Below, in pieces: positions 44,524 to 55,545 of a DNA stretch of 64,000 bases. Source of the DNA: Lasiodiplodia sp. COLG20 (taxonomy: Eukaryota > Ascomycota > Dothideomycetes > Botryosphaeriales > Botryosphaeriaceae); NCBI GenBank assembly GCA_009801085.1, contig VNWV01000004.1, positions 682,001 through 746,000 on the forward strand, read 5' to 3'. The position numbers were made by a program, and so were the translations under genes. The first letter of the stretch is position 1. Each line of letters starts with the position of its first letter. The notes beneath the pieces were generated by a model that worked only from the letters and a program-made list of their open reading frames with translations, had not been told where the DNA came from and ran no database searches.

Positions 44524-45497
44524 TGAGCGAATGAAGAGAGGGGGAAGGGATAGAGGATAGAGAGGGGGAGAGGATCTAACGATCCATGACGGCGGTGACT
44601 TCTTGGCTCTGGTTTGGTATATCTGCTGGGATCTGCTCGCGAGGATTCCAGCGACGCTCGCTGTTCTTCATGTTTGCTAGTCGCCTGGCGGCGTGGACTG
44701 GCCACGCTGCCTGTAGGTAGTCTATGCAATCATCACAGTCTCATGCTTTTCGCCTTTAATAACATGTCTTATTCGGTGGTGCTAATACTGACGACGAGGC
44801 CGGCTTTGCAGCTTTTTCGATTCTTCGCTGGAATAGCGGAAAGCCGGGCTGATCTCTCCACGTGTTTTCATAAGTCCACATGGGAATCAAAGTGTCAAGA
44901 ACGGGTTACAGTTGCTGCAGATTCAAACTGTTGGTGACTTTCTTCTACTGATTAGCATCGGGATTGCCAGAGGTATGATGCTAGCACTGGAAGACAGAGA
45001 TTTACATATGAGTTGGAATAATATGAGCGCTTGCAGTCTGCCCGTTCATCCGGCTTGGAGGATGAGTTGTGGAGCCACTCGTGTCGGCATAACTTCCGTA
45101 CAAGATTTGCTCGGAAACAGCAGTATCCGAGACGAGAGCCAAGCCCGAAGTACTATCCATGATTCATGGCATCGCTGGCATCATGAGCTATAGAGTACAT
45201 ATTAAACGAATGTCATTGAAAGGAAAGACAGCTATTGGTTGAAGCACCTTACTGAATCAGTGTTTTGTAGTTCGTACGAAGTTGAAGTCTTAAAGCCGAA
45301 GTAACGGTATGACGTTGATCGCTGACAAATCGACGGAACGCTCGGGAAGGTTAAGCGTCTGGGCATTCCCTATTTCCCCGCGTTTCATGTGTTTATTGAC
45401 GAGCTAGAAAAAGTAGGATGTTGCACTGATTTTAGTGCTGACCCTGATATTCCGACATTCTTCTTCAAACAACCAACACCAATCGCCAAAGTTCAAG
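44524..45497. other. gene-free spacer
   Basis: Short frames at 44614-44937 and 44912-45193 have no domain or signal peptide. Nothing else recognised. Confidence 0.4.
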
Positions 45498-45973
45498 ATG
45501 CTGCACGGTAGCTGTCTCTGCGGAGCCGTCAAATATCAACTGGATATTTCCGAAAGTGATGGATGCAAAGTAGGTCCCCAGTATCAATAAATCAGGCAAT
45601 AGCTAATGACTGAAAGACCACGCTGTGCCATTGCCGAACTTGTCGGAAGATCACGAGCGCAGCAACGTCAGTGAACCTCACCGTTCCTGCGCCCGCATTT
45701 CAACTCCAACAAGGCGCCTTGAAGACGGTCTCGGTCACGCACATTGATGAAGGCTTCAATGTCAGGACTACATTCTGTGAGGCATGCGGAACCACGATAT
45801 ACGCTCTGGCACCTGGCCCCGATCCGCCTGCAGTGGTCTTCATACAAGTGGGGACGCTGGATGACGCCGCACCGCTGGAATCGACCCCAGAGAAAGAACT
45901 GAATATCAAGTATCGACCTGATTGGGTGAAGGAGGTCAAAGACGCAGCCCAATGCAGGACTTATGTACCGTAG
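45498..45973 (+). CDS. GFA / CENP-V domain zinc protein
   Basis: Small cytosolic protein of 142 residues; exons 45498-45569 and 45617-45973, with a 47-nt intron. It has the full zinc-ligand set of the glutathione-dependent formaldehyde-activating (GFA) fold: GSCLCGAVKY at the N-terminus, LCHCRTCRK after the intron and FCEACGT in the second half, ending with a WVKEV helix. The fold is named for S-hydroxymethylglutathione synthase, but most fungal members have no proven substrate, so only the fold is assigned. The start is the first ATG before the CLCG motif. Confidence 0.88.
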
Positions 45974-46276
45974 TATACGGAAAGAATTGTCATGGAGAGT
46001 GTGGGCGTTTTTTCCAATGTTTTCTACTGATTGAGCATGCCAATTACCACTTCGTACCAGTATGACAGTCTCATTGACACCTCGTTCATGATTATGCTTG
46101 TTTTCGTGCAATTTGCTTGTGTGCCAGTCCTCTTCTCAAGCATTTGAGAAAACTCCTCCTCGTAGCTCAACGTTCTAGAGTTGGAAACGGAAACATTAAT
46201 TTTTCGTGTCTCTAATGCCGACAAGTTCTACTTCTTTTTATTTTAATGATTCGAGGCTAGACTTCCTTCGTCCCTT
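45974..46276. other. convergent spacer
   Basis: About 300 nt between two convergent genes; AT-rich, no gene seen. Presumably both 3' untranslated regions. Confidence 0.4.
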
Positions 46277-47383
46277 TCAATTGCACCAGGGCCGGACCTT
46301 GAACGGCAGTGACACCTTTCCAGTGACGACCTGGGCAGTATTCAACCGCTTCAAATGATGAAACACGGCCAACTTCTCGCGCATCTCGGGCGTTCCGATC
46401 TGAAGTTGTTCCAGCAACTCGGCCACGACAGCATACAGAATCTCTATGCTTCCGTCCTCAATCTTGACGGCAATGCCGATTGCACCCTCGGCACCCAGAC
46501 GCTTCGTCTGCTCCGACGCCCTTACGCCAACGCCATAACAACCGTCCGCACCAAGCTTGCCGATCAGCGCCCCGCCGAAACTCTCCATCAAAACCGTGCA
46601 GAACCGCCTCTCCCCGCCAACCTGCTCCGGATGCTTCGCCATGGCGTTGAAAATGCGCGCCATATGCCTCTTCCGCACCTCCACATCGCCCGCGTCCTCC
46701 TCCCCCGCCGCCGCAACCTCATCCGCCGCCGCCGCAAACGCCGCATAATTCCTCGCCAACGTATGCAGCGGCGCCGCCGGCGCGGGGAGATTGCATCCAT
46801 CTGTCGCCCAGCGCACCTCCTCTTCCTCTCCACACAACTCCTCCACCACCCTCCTCACACGCACCTGCATCGGATGCTCCGGCAAATGATACGTCCCCAC
46901 CTCCGCGCCCAACGCCCTCGCCCCCGCAATCATGCCCACATGCTTCCCCGAGCAATTATTACACAGCGGCCCCGGCACGAAATCACTCTTAATCCACTCC
47001 CTATTCACTTTCTCCGACACCGCCGCGTGCCCGCCGCACCGCAAGTCCTCCTCCTTCAACCCCGCGTCGACGCCCGCCAGCATCGCCCGCGCCCGCGCCA
47101 CGTGCCGCGCTTCGCTGCTGTGCGACGCGCACACCAGCGCTAGGTCCGCTTCGGAGAAGCCGCACGCGTCGAAGCCGCCCGTCTCGAGGATCGCGAGGGC
47201 TTGCGCGGGCTTGGCGGCGGAGCGGAAGAGTGTAGGGCGGTAGGGATTGCCGATGGCGAACAGGAGGCGGCCGGAAGAGGCGTCGACGACGGCGGTGTGG
47301 ACGAGGTGCTGGTTTTCGATGATTCCGCCGCGGTCGGTTATGACGACGTCGGAGGCGGCGGGGGTGGTGGCGGTTTTGGTCAT
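46277..47383 (-). CDS. L-asparaginase II family protein
   Basis: Intronless minus-strand gene of 368 residues from the ATG at 47383; the frame is open further upstream but without another ATG. It matches the L-asparaginase II (PF06089, thermolabile) family along its whole length: ITDRGGIIENQHLVHTAVVD, IGNPYRPTLFRSAAKPAQAL with the conserved RSxxKPxQ, ALVCASHSSE, PLCNNCSGKHVGM, WATDGCNLPAPAAPLHTLAR and a C-terminal block. The enzyme hydrolyses L-asparagine to aspartate and ammonia. Short Ala/Glu-rich insertions (AAADEVAAAGEEDAG) look like loop expansions. No secretion signal, so cytosolic nitrogen metabolism is likely. Confidence 0.92.
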   Translation of the reverse strand: MTKTATTPAASDVVITDRGGIIENQHLVHTAVVDASSGRLLFAIGNPYRPTLFRSAAKPAQALAILETGGFDACGFSEADLALVCASHSSEARHVARARAMLAGVDAGLKEEDLRCGGHAAVSEKVNREWIKSDFVPGPLCNNCSGKHVGMIAGARALGAEVGTYHLPEHPMQVRVRRVVEELCGEEEEVRWATDGCNLPAPAAPLHTLARNYAAFAAAADEVAAAGEEDAGDVEVRKRHMARIFNAMAKHPEQVGGERRFCTVLMESFGGALIGKLGADGCYGVGVRASEQTKRLGAEGAIGIAVKIEDGSIEILYAVVAELLEQLQIGTPEMREKLAVFHHLKRLNTAQVVTGKVSLPFKVRPWCN

Positions 47384-48944
47384 GGTGGGGGAGGGGAGGG
47401 TTGCGGGGTTGTGGTTGTGGTTGGTGTTGATTGGTGGAAGCCAGGTGACCTGAGGAAGGGAGGGAGGAGCAGGGCCGGGGGTTGCTAGAGCTTCTATTGT
47501 TGAGAAAAAGCCAGTGGTTTTAAAGAAAAGCGCCGGTTCATTCTTTCCCAAACGTCGGCTCAAACTTTCCTCAAATGCGCGGCCTTCTCACCGGCCTCTG
47601 AGTCACCGTGTGAATCCGACCGAAGTGGAAAGAAGCTTTTTTCTTTTCTCTTGCTCACCGCAGGGCGGCGTTGGCAGAATGGTGTGTCACCGGCGTCAGC
47701 GCCCGTGCGTCGATTGCCCGGGAGCTAGGCGTAAGATTTCGCGGGCCGGCCAATCGCTGCGGCGCGCCCCTGGGTTTACGGGAAAGCCCCGGTTTCGTCA
47801 AGACCGAAGGGGAAATCTTTTGTCGACCCACACGCGGCTGAACTGACCACCCGTGACTACAACAACAGTATTTATTACTACATTGACAGACTTGAAGTGG
47901 TCGGTGAGCACATTTTAGAAGTTTCGAGCGCTGAAAAATTTCTATCGTGTCGTCGCCTACGTCTACTGCTCTCAAGAGCAAGCGTGGCTTCGGAATTGAC
48001 GACGTAATCAGGTGGGTTGCGGTGTGCTAAGAACGACTGACGAGAAAGCAAGGTCAAGGGCTGTGCAATTTTGGTCGTCTTATATAGCGAGTATTGATAT
48101 TTTTGATTCTCGGGCTCTATCCCTTTTGAAACATCTTTTCTTGAAAGTCTAGAGATCTTTCGAATAGTATTTGAAGGGTTAGTGGAAATGTCAAGACCAC
48201 TAACTAGCATCTATCACGAATTGCAATCGGGAGCGCTCTGGAAGGTAATGTAGCAGAACGGAGGCAACGGCGATGACAGGCAGCACCTCGAATGTGAGGA
48301 TCCAGCAGAGGTTGAGGTGAGCGAGCCGGTACAGGGTAGGACGAATATCTCGTACGTGAAAGCGCCTCTGAAATGGCCCCGGGTGGACCTGCAGGAATGT
48401 AGTCGCATTTCCTCCAACCATTGCTAAAAGACTCTAATCGTGAGATGGGCGGCTGCCTAGTGCTCTCGCTTATTTTAGGCTCCCGTCGAAGCTTCTATGT
48501 AAAGAAACGTTTGGATCAGCCTAGCCTACAACGGTATAGCGAGCGGTACGAGTGACTCTGGATTCGTGAAGACAATCATCCCTCCAGCCAAGATCATTGT
48601 AATTTGTTGTAGTCGAACACAAAGAGCTTCTCAAATCTACGATGGGCCTTACCCAACAACAGACGATGTTCTTTCCATTTTACCACACTTGAACCATGTG
48701 GTTGCTTCGGGCCGACCAATCCGTTGGCGTGGCCTACTAAAATACCTTTGATTCTAGCGTCTAATTTCTTACCAGGCAGCCGAGCCGTGGAGTTATAGCC
48801 GATCAGCCTATATCTACCCGTCTCGCGCCAGATCCGCGCTTCCACTTTCTTAAACTGGCATTGCGAAACTCAACACCATATCAACAGTAGGATTCCTATT
48901 ATTCCCCAAAATCCAAATAATTACACTCACACTCGGCCACAGAG
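47384..48944. other. divergent intergenic region
   Basis: About 1.56 kb between the asparaginase start and the next plus-strand gene. Frames at 47514-47846 and 47655-48421 overlap on both strands and lack motifs. It should hold two promoters. Confidence 0.4.
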
Positions 48945-49667
48945 ATGACAGCCGAACTACAGCCCAACCACCAGTTCTCCGTGTCGTCCGGCTCCCTCTG
49001 CTTCGGCGAGCTGCACAACATCTGGCACGGCGCCTCAGCCCCCATCCAAGGATTCCCCAGCGTTCGCCCCCAGCCCACAGGTACCGTCGTCACGCACGAG
49101 CTACAATTCAACACGGCCGCTGAGAGCGGCACTTGGAACGTCTTCAGTCTGATCGACACGACCACAAGGGCCGTCGCCGCCTGGTTCGCGTGCCACTCTG
49201 CCGTCGACGCCGAACAGGAGGTCGTCAAGATCCTCCGTGTTTCCGGATCTCCGTACGAGGCAAACTGCGGCAGCACCATGAACGACGACAACACAGCCGC
49301 GGAAGGTGTTCTTGTCGTAAACCGCTACGACTGGGGCTATTACGATCGTCGCGCAAGTGACGAGTTCGAGGAGGACGATGAAGATGTCCTCAACCTCGAG
49401 GTTGCCGTGTCTGTCGGGCTTGTGGATCGTGCCCAAGCAAAGGAAGTTGTGAGCAGCTGGAAAACGAAGGTTGCAGGGAGACGTGAGAGCTCGGCTCCCG
49501 CAGCTTGGTTGCACATTCCTGATGCAGAATACGCATTTGGGCGTTTTGGATTTAATGAGGAGCGTACCGCTGCTAGATCGTTCCTGCTCTTCACACAGTC
49601 CACTGTCTTCACTCAGACGGCCTTCCAGGGACGCCTGGATCCGTTGCGGGAGGGAGAAGCTGCATAA
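48945..49667 (+). CDS. hypothetical protein, acidic central segment
   Basis: Intronless gene of 240 residues that I do not recognise. The N-terminal half looks like a beta-rich domain (FSVSSGSLCFGELHNIWHG, TWNVFSLIDTTTRAVAAWFA). It is followed by VNRYDWGYYDRR and a Glu/Asp-rich loop (about 138-148), and ends with a region containing AWLHIPDAEYAFGRFGF. No signal peptide or membrane segment, so probably cytosolic. Codon usage is GC-biased at third positions, and competing frames are poorer, supporting real coding. Confidence 0.6.
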   Translation: MTAELQPNHQFSVSSGSLCFGELHNIWHGASAPIQGFPSVRPQPTGTVVTHELQFNTAAESGTWNVFSLIDTTTRAVAAWFACHSAVDAEQEVVKILRVSGSPYEANCGSTMNDDNTAAEGVLVVNRYDWGYYDRRASDEFEEDDEDVLNLEVAVSVGLVDRAQAKEVVSSWKTKVAGRRESSAPAAWLHIPDAEYAFGRFGFNEERTAARSFLLFTQSTVFTQTAFQGRLDPLREGEAA

Positions 49668-50076
49668 TCTAGCGAAAGAGCCTTGGGACACTACGATCCT
49701 GGCCCAAATTGCTGATACTAGCAGCTACAAGTAATGCTTTGAGCATTAGGTAAATTTTGCCTTGGTCTATGACCGTGTATTAGAAGAATACAATGATGGC
49801 ATTCTGGAAAGGTTGCATGTAGTGCTAAATAATTTGAGATATCCTATAACCGGTGCAAGTATCTTTGCCTTTTACTGTCCTACTCGTGTGAGGCGTCCAT
49901 GCAGCACACGCCACCTCCATGCTAGTTGTAACCTCTAAAAAAACTCTAGTATGCTGACCTACGCGAGTTCCCCCGGACTAATTAACGGGTATCCTTGGGA
50001 AAGTCCAAACCCTACCCCCTCTCTCAAAGTGACGTGGATCTTGAGAGGTGCTTTCTCCCATATCATCCAGCATCTG
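49668..50076. other. convergent spacer
   Basis: No gene seen; AT-rich region between a plus-strand gene and a minus-strand P450 relic. Confidence 0.4.
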
Positions 50077-51505
50077 CTAATCCGAGTCCTCATGTGTTGC
50101 GCATAGTTCCAGATCAAAGTTGTACAAGAATTTCGTAGTACGCCAGACTGGCGTTTCCTCTGTAATTAGTTCACTGCACATGACCGCGAAAAATATGAGA
50201 ACGTACTTCTCTCCTATGCTGTTACGCGGACTAGTTGAGAAGGGGAGAAGAGCATCCCTCCTGTTAAAGCTATGGTAGTCCTCGTAGCAAGGTTCGTCAA
50301 GGATCCAGCGCTTAGGCACAAACTTCTCGCGATGGCGCCAATAGAGCGGACTGGTGTATATGGTGCATTGAGCGACAGAAAGCCGAGTCTGCGGCAATTG
50401 ATTAGTCAAAGTTCCGAAATACAGAAACCGTGCGCACCGTACCCTCTCTGGCACCCATTGTCCACAGATACTATTTCCACCAAGCGAAACCTCGCGCATG
50501 TTTCCTGATAGAACTGGCAGACAACCTATAGAGCGAGTGGGTTTACCAGTGAACTCCAGAGATTGGGAGTTGAGCAGAGAGCCTACACCTCAGTCCTTCT
50601 TTAATGTAGGCAAACAAGTACTTCATATGGCGCAGACGATCGAAAGTCAGCTCAGACCCGTCGGGTACCGAGCGGACCTCCTCGATGAGCTTGTTATACT
50701 TGTCGCGGTTTTGCAACAGCAACCAAGCCGGTCCGGTCAGCGCTGTGGCGGTCGTCTCCATGTCAACCGTCATGAATAGCTGTGCATTAGCATCCATCTA
50801 CGGCCGCGATCTTCTTACCCGCGCCTCTATGCTTTAGCACAAGCCTCTAGATATCGGGGCGCGCATCAGCGCCTATACCCAGCCTCTTCATAACAACATC
50901 TGCACAGTTTTGCCAGTGAACGGCTGCTTCATGCTCGAGTTTCTTAGGTGTTGCCACTTCCCACATCGTCCTGAAGAAAGGGCATGAGCAGAAAAGGTTC
51001 TGGATCATCACTTGAACCCACCAAACACCGCCTGCACCCATGGGGAGTACTCTCCGCGGTTAAGATTTCCCAGAGGCTCACCAAACGTGAGGTGACCCAT
51101 AATGTCGAAGGTAGTGAAGTTGTACAGCTGAACCGTGTCGGTCTCGACATACTTGCCGTCAGGGCCTTCCGAGATTTTCGGCGGACAAGATCGATAAGGT
51201 AACCCACGCAGTTTTGAATAAGGTTTTCCTGTAGCCGAAGGGCTTGACAGCTGAAGGCGTTTGAGACCGTCTTGCGCTGGCGTGTGTGCTCAGCGTCGGA
51301 CGGTTCCGACACCAGAGCATGGATACCGTTAATCGTAGGTCCAAAAAACATACTACCCTTCCGATTATTCTTACGGTTAGTCGTCTTTCCACGCCTCTGG
51401 AGGAGTGTAGCTCAGCCGGTCCGGGCCTAGATGCACGACTTTACCGTACTGCTGGTGCATTCTATCTGTCCACTGGACGAGCTCGTCTTTTATGAACCGA
51501 TAGTT
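50077..51505 (-). pseudogene. cytochrome P450 pseudogene lacking the heme cysteine
   Basis: Reading the minus strand from 51505 to 50077 gives successive P450 blocks in shifting frames: QQYGKVVHLGPDRLSYTPPE, then HTRQRKTVSNAFS, LYNFTTFDIMGHLTFGEPLG, a helix-I-like TATALTG, a helix-K-like KEGLR, and the C-terminal heme loop. Breaks are visible after WKDD (stop then new frame), within the segment after DLVRR, and after VFGGFK. The N-terminal membrane anchor is missing. In the heme loop FSTSPRNSIG the iron-ligand cysteine is replaced by serine and the preceding glycine by serine, so even a repaired protein could not bind heme normally. One intron near 50400 still has usable splice sites, suggesting fairly recent decay. 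The style is that of fungal P450s of the trichothecene-hydroxylase kind. Confidence 0.82.
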
Positions 51506-51842
51506 ATAAAGAATATACTCGAATAAAACTTGTACGATGTAGATGATTAGTTGAAACTTTATTGCTCTATTTCGGAAAAGGACTTAAGCAAAACACACAT
51601 CTATAGATGTGGTGTTCTTATGGATGGTGAGTGCCGCTGGGTAAAAACCAGAGTAATAAAGCTCGAAACTCGTGTGGGAAATCTCAACTCTTCGTTCAGA
51701 AAGTCCGCTCGAAAGCAAGGACCACGCCCCGCCTCCGCAATAACCTAGCTATTCCGACACGGCCCGGTTGAGTGTGCTTAATAATAGGTCGGCCTTCGCG
51801 TCGTGACCGTTGCCGTGGCCGAGCGTACAGGTCGGGCGACCA

Positions 51843-51920
51843 TCGGCGATAAGATAAAACAAAATAAACCCTCCCCTGATCCTCGGCGATAAGATAAAAA
51901 TATAAGCCCTCCTCTGGCCC
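51843..51920. repeat. two direct copies of a 39-nt unit
   Basis: The words TCGGCGATAAGATAAAA then AT-rich sequence and CCCTCC occur twice in direct orientation, about 39 nt apart, with a few differences in the second half. Confidence 0.7.
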
Positions 51921-52106
51921 TGAGTCATCAGCGTGAGCACGAGCGGTGCGTAGCCCGCCTTAGCAAGTGTCCACGGGTGGGAAAGCAACAGTAGTTGAGC
52001 GCGGGTTGCTTCACAATAACGTTGCGTATGCAATGCACCTATTGATTGAGCTGTGCAACGTCTGGTAAAGTGACCGAGTACCCAAGCTCGTTTCTGCACC
52101 TGCATC

Positions 52107-52155
52107 ATGACCTCCATGACCTCCATGACCTCCATGACCTCCATGACCTGCATGA
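52107..52155. repeat. nine-base minisatellite ATGACCTCC
   Basis: Four perfect tandem copies of ATGACCTCC, a fifth with one change (ATGACCTGC), and a partial sixth. The unit is a multiple of three, but no credible gene covers it. Confidence 0.9.
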
Positions 52156-52973
52156 CGAGCTGCAAGATGGCTTTCAGAAGGGGGGCGGGCGACCAGCAGA
52201 ACGACAACCTGCGGGGGATCACAGAAACCCTAGAACCTGCCAAGACATAAACACAGCGCAGAAGCCACGCTCTGGGAGCAGGAAAGAGCGCAGCAGAAGA
52301 GTGAGGTCGTCTTGGCAGTTTTCCAGGGTTTCACGATGTCCCCGCTAGTAGGGCGCTAGTGGTGCGCGGTTCCTCGCTCGTGTCGCCTCCTAGCCCTCAC
52401 TTTTACGCCCTGCTATGGCTTAATTCTAAGAACTTAATCTTTATAAAGCTGAGTTGAATTCATTCACCCTTGTGCTGCTACTTTTGCTGCATGGTGTTGT
52501 GCCGGAGCCAACAGTATTGGGTTTCAGTACTACACGGCCATGTGGCCCACCGCCTACCAGTTGGTTTGCAAAATTAATCATCCCGGTGGCTGATCATGCC
52601 CTAATGACTTAATATACTATAAAATACTTTTAAATATCTAAAGCTTAAAGTTAGTCTAATTAGTAACCAACTGGATGGATCTAACTAATCGCGTTGTCCC
52701 GTAATCTCGGTTCCTTATAGTCCGGATCCCGTTTCTTTGTGGGGAAGCCTTCCGACTTTATTATCCAACGTCTGCGCCGTGATGTATGGCTTACAAACCG
52801 CCACGGCTCTACGGATGCTGAAAGTTCCGTGCGTACAGAAAGGGGTGGTCCTTACAAGACACATAAGTACCTATAATCACACGGTAGCGAAGACACAAAT
52901 TACTGCCTCCACTTTATCATCTTTCTTCGTCACGGTCAGTGGTCATCGCTACTCGAGCTCCATTCATACCACC

Positions 52974-53823
52974 ATGAAAATCTCAACCTTCATAACCATC
53001 TTTACGGCGAGCACAGTCCTTGCTATTCCCGCCTCCAAGCATGCATCCCACCTAGACGTGGAGAAATTTGTTGCCAGAATCAGCGAGATGTTTCCAGGAA
53101 ACATGACCGTCTCGGACAGCACGCCGGGCCTCGTTCAGTCGTGGAAAAATCTGTCTGCGGAGTTTCACCTCAGCACTGAGGAGAACGCCGTAGCGACTGA
53201 CAGGAAATGCTCGGACATCACAGTGGTGTTCGCTCGAGGCACTACGGAGGCATCCAATGTCGGCGTGCTCGTGGGACCGCCATTCCTCGACGCGCTCCGT
53301 CAACGTGCTGGGAGACGGGTCTCGGTTGCCATGCAAGGCGTTGAGTACGCTGCGAACATGACCGGGTATGCAATGGGGGGCGATCCGGATGGAAGTCAGC
53401 GCATGTAAGTGCTACCTCAGATCCCAGTGCCACCACACGTCCTCTCTAAATTAGATTTAATATCACTGTCATCTTTAGAGACTGACCAAAGATTTTAGGG
53501 CCGAATATGTGGAAGAAGCTATTACTGCGTGTCCAAAGACCAAGCTGGTGATATCTGGCTACTCTCAAGGCGCGCAGCTTACGCACAACGCCGCCAAGCT
53601 GCTTCCGGCCAATGTGACTAGCAAGATCAGCTCGGCGGTTACTTTTGGAGACCCTTACCTCTCGGAACCCATCCAAGGCATGTCTAACGCGACTGTGCTG
53701 AAGTTGTGCAACGCAGGGGATGGAGTTTGTCAAGCAGGGGCCACTATCGGGTTGGAGCACCTAGTTTATGCCAGGCGCGTAGCTGAAGCAGCGGCTTTTG
53801 TCATGTACAGAGCGGGATATTGA
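52974..53823 (+). CDS. cutinase
   Basis: Secreted serine esterase of 251 residues that cleaves cutin polyester. Exons 52974-53404 and 53499-53823 (756 nt). The signal peptide is MKISTFITIFTASTVLAIP. The mature region has CSDITVVFARGTTE at the first strand. The nucleophile elbow is GYSQGAQL, and the catalytic Asp and His are in NAGDGVCQAG and GLEHLVYARR. Cysteines are placed for the two usual disulfides. The region before the first strand is longer than in short cutinases (about 80 residues including the signal) and carries N-glycosylation sequons such as GNMT and KNLS. All catalytic residues are present, so the enzyme should be active. It is the clearest hint of contact with plant surfaces in the window. 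Confidence 0.93.
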
Positions 53824-54214
53824 TTGTTGCGGTGGAGCCTAAGACGTATGCTTTATTGTAAACAGCCATCTTTCCAAAGGAAATAAAAAAGTAAAGCTGC
53901 CCTTTACACACCACTCACGTTTTCTTCTTTGAAATCACATCTCGAGTGCTGTCAATCCATGCACTGACATGACGGATGATGGAAGAAGGGATTAATTTGC
54001 ATTGAGAAGGACTGAGCTCCCAGTCTTTAGTTGAGGTCAGTCTTCCGGCGGCTACAGCAAATGCCGCTGTTGCTTTGACTACACCAGTTTGTCGCCCCCA
54101 CCGGTCATTTCTCGGCTTGCCACATCTTGTTTTTAGGCAGCACTGCTGCGACCCGCCCACCACCTACTTTACCACCTACCACCATGTCGTTCATGGGCTG
54201 CGTTCACATGTGCC
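53824..54214. other. spacer after the cutinase
   Basis: No supportable gene. AATAAA occurs about 57 nt after the cutinase stop and may be its polyadenylation signal. Confidence 0.4.
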
Positions 54215-54649
54215 TTGCCAACCTCTTTTGCATTTGCTACCCTTGCTGGTTTCTTTGCAGATTCAAACCGTGCGGCGGAGTCCAAAGATATTAGCAGGTG
54301 TCGTCCCTCGGCCCAACCGCCGCCGGCGGCACCTCGCTTGACCTCGTCGCCCTCGATCGATCCGAGCCACGCCTGCGACCAACCTCAATCGCCACTCTTT
54401 TCTCAACCGCCATCCGAGCTACGCTGCTTTATCTTCAGTTCTGTCTTTAGAGACGAGGTTCTGCATGTCGAGTCGGCCGATGGCATCCTCAAGTACACCA
54501 GCCGCATCAGGTACGGTACCGACAAGCTTGGATTCAGACATGGCTGTTGGAGCACGGATTTCACAGCCTGGAGCTGCCTCATATCTACGACGATGAGCGC
54601 AGCTCGCTAGTCCTTCTCACCTGTCGCTGCATGTGAGTATGCCGCCCCG
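54215..54649 (+). pseudogene. possible DUF7730-like fragment
   Basis: A frame ending at 54610 contains SPLFSQPPSELRCFIFSSVF followed by a short strand-rich stretch. This resembles the start of the fungal DUF7730-type domain, which usually begins with a proline-anchored L-P-x-E-[IL]-R motif. The expected next block, ending in a LLTCR-type motif, occurs in a different frame (LVLLTCRCM near 54600-54635). Either an intron or a frameshift separates them, and nothing convincing follows. I treat it as a fragment; the family assignment is weak. Confidence 0.3.
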
Positions 54650-54739
54650 CATCAAAGCCCTCTCTGACCCGCGGTTCAGCTTTACTCTTCATACATCCCA
54701 TGAAATTCTCTACATAATTGCGTCAATCCATACCATTGT

Positions 54740-55545
54740 TTAATACTTGCTTGCACAAAGATGTTCCCCTGAAGCTTCCCTCCAGATCTTAGGAAGAGGC
54801 CCATCCCGGCCATACAGCGGATCACATTCCGGGATGGGGACCTCCGCCGCAGCCTGTGCCAGCTCTTTCGTCCTTTCCGGAGTATCCTTGCACCGATGAA
54901 TGTCAAAGAGGAGGCCGCTTGCCAGTTTGTCCTGCCACCCTAATACGTCAGAATCTGAATGGTGGAGCAAGAGGAGGGCGGTGGCTCCACTCACTCCGGG
55001 ATATAATCCGATATACTCATAATCCCCATTAGAGTCAATCAAGCAGTGCGCAATCCCCGCCTTGAAAGAAGCAGTCAACAATACCGCACTCACATCACAA
55101 CAACACTCAGTGACAGGGAGGGAGGCCAGTCTCACCGGTAAGACAGGTGGTTCTATCGATCAGATTCCCATCCGCGTCCCTGTCGGGATCGATGTCTGAC
55201 TTCCCGAGCCTGTACGTGCTGCTGTCCTGGATGATTCCGTTGCACTCGTGAGCGTTTGAGTGGAAGTGCACCTTTCTGAACGTCTTCCACTGCCCGCCTT
55301 TCAGCTATCTGTTCGGCTCGATCGTGGCCACGATGTTGCTCGGACTGGTGTTCTTCAGAGCGCCGCGGTACATAACAACGGGCAAGCAAGAATTGGGGAC
55401 GTGGGGCGTCGGCTTCACGAAGAATGTCTCTGGTTCTACTACGTCGGCAGGTATTTCTGTTTGTGAGGGTGTGCTGCGTTTCTGTTTTCGACAATGGATT
55501 GCTCCAGGAGAATTTCGGCTGTATGCAGATGCAAGAGCTGATTAG
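54740..55545 (-). pseudogene. cupin-domain protein with in-frame stop
   Basis: Reading the minus strand from 55545, a frame runs through EPETFFVKPTPHVPNSCLP and VMYRGAL, hits a TAG at 55307-55305, then continues in the same frame with LKGGQWKTFRKVHFHSNAHE and STYRLGKSDIDPD. After a likely intron it resumes in the segment AHCLIDSNGDYEYIGLYPG and, after another, ends VPIPECDPLYGRDGPLPKIW. This is the fungal cupin pattern with a VHFHSxxHE metal-site region. The stop sits where relatives have a tryptophan codon, consistent with one G to A change. No ATG is seen at the expected start. The splice sites look usable, so inactivation may be recent. Confidence 0.65.

Larger units (their letters stand above)
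51506..52973. other. repeat-bearing spacer upstream of the cutinase
   Basis: About 1.5 kb without a gene. It contains a short direct repeat at 51843-51920, a nine-base minisatellite at 52107-52155, and an AT-rich stretch at 52560-52680. The 3' part holds the cutinase promoter. Confidence 0.5.

Noticed and set aside
46355..47143. 262-residue plus-strand open frame rich in Arg and His
   Set aside because: Antisense shadow of the L-asparaginase gene.
54682..54906. Minus-strand frame overlapping the cupin C-terminus
   Set aside because: Alternative frame of the cupin relic, which has clear family motifs in the other frame.
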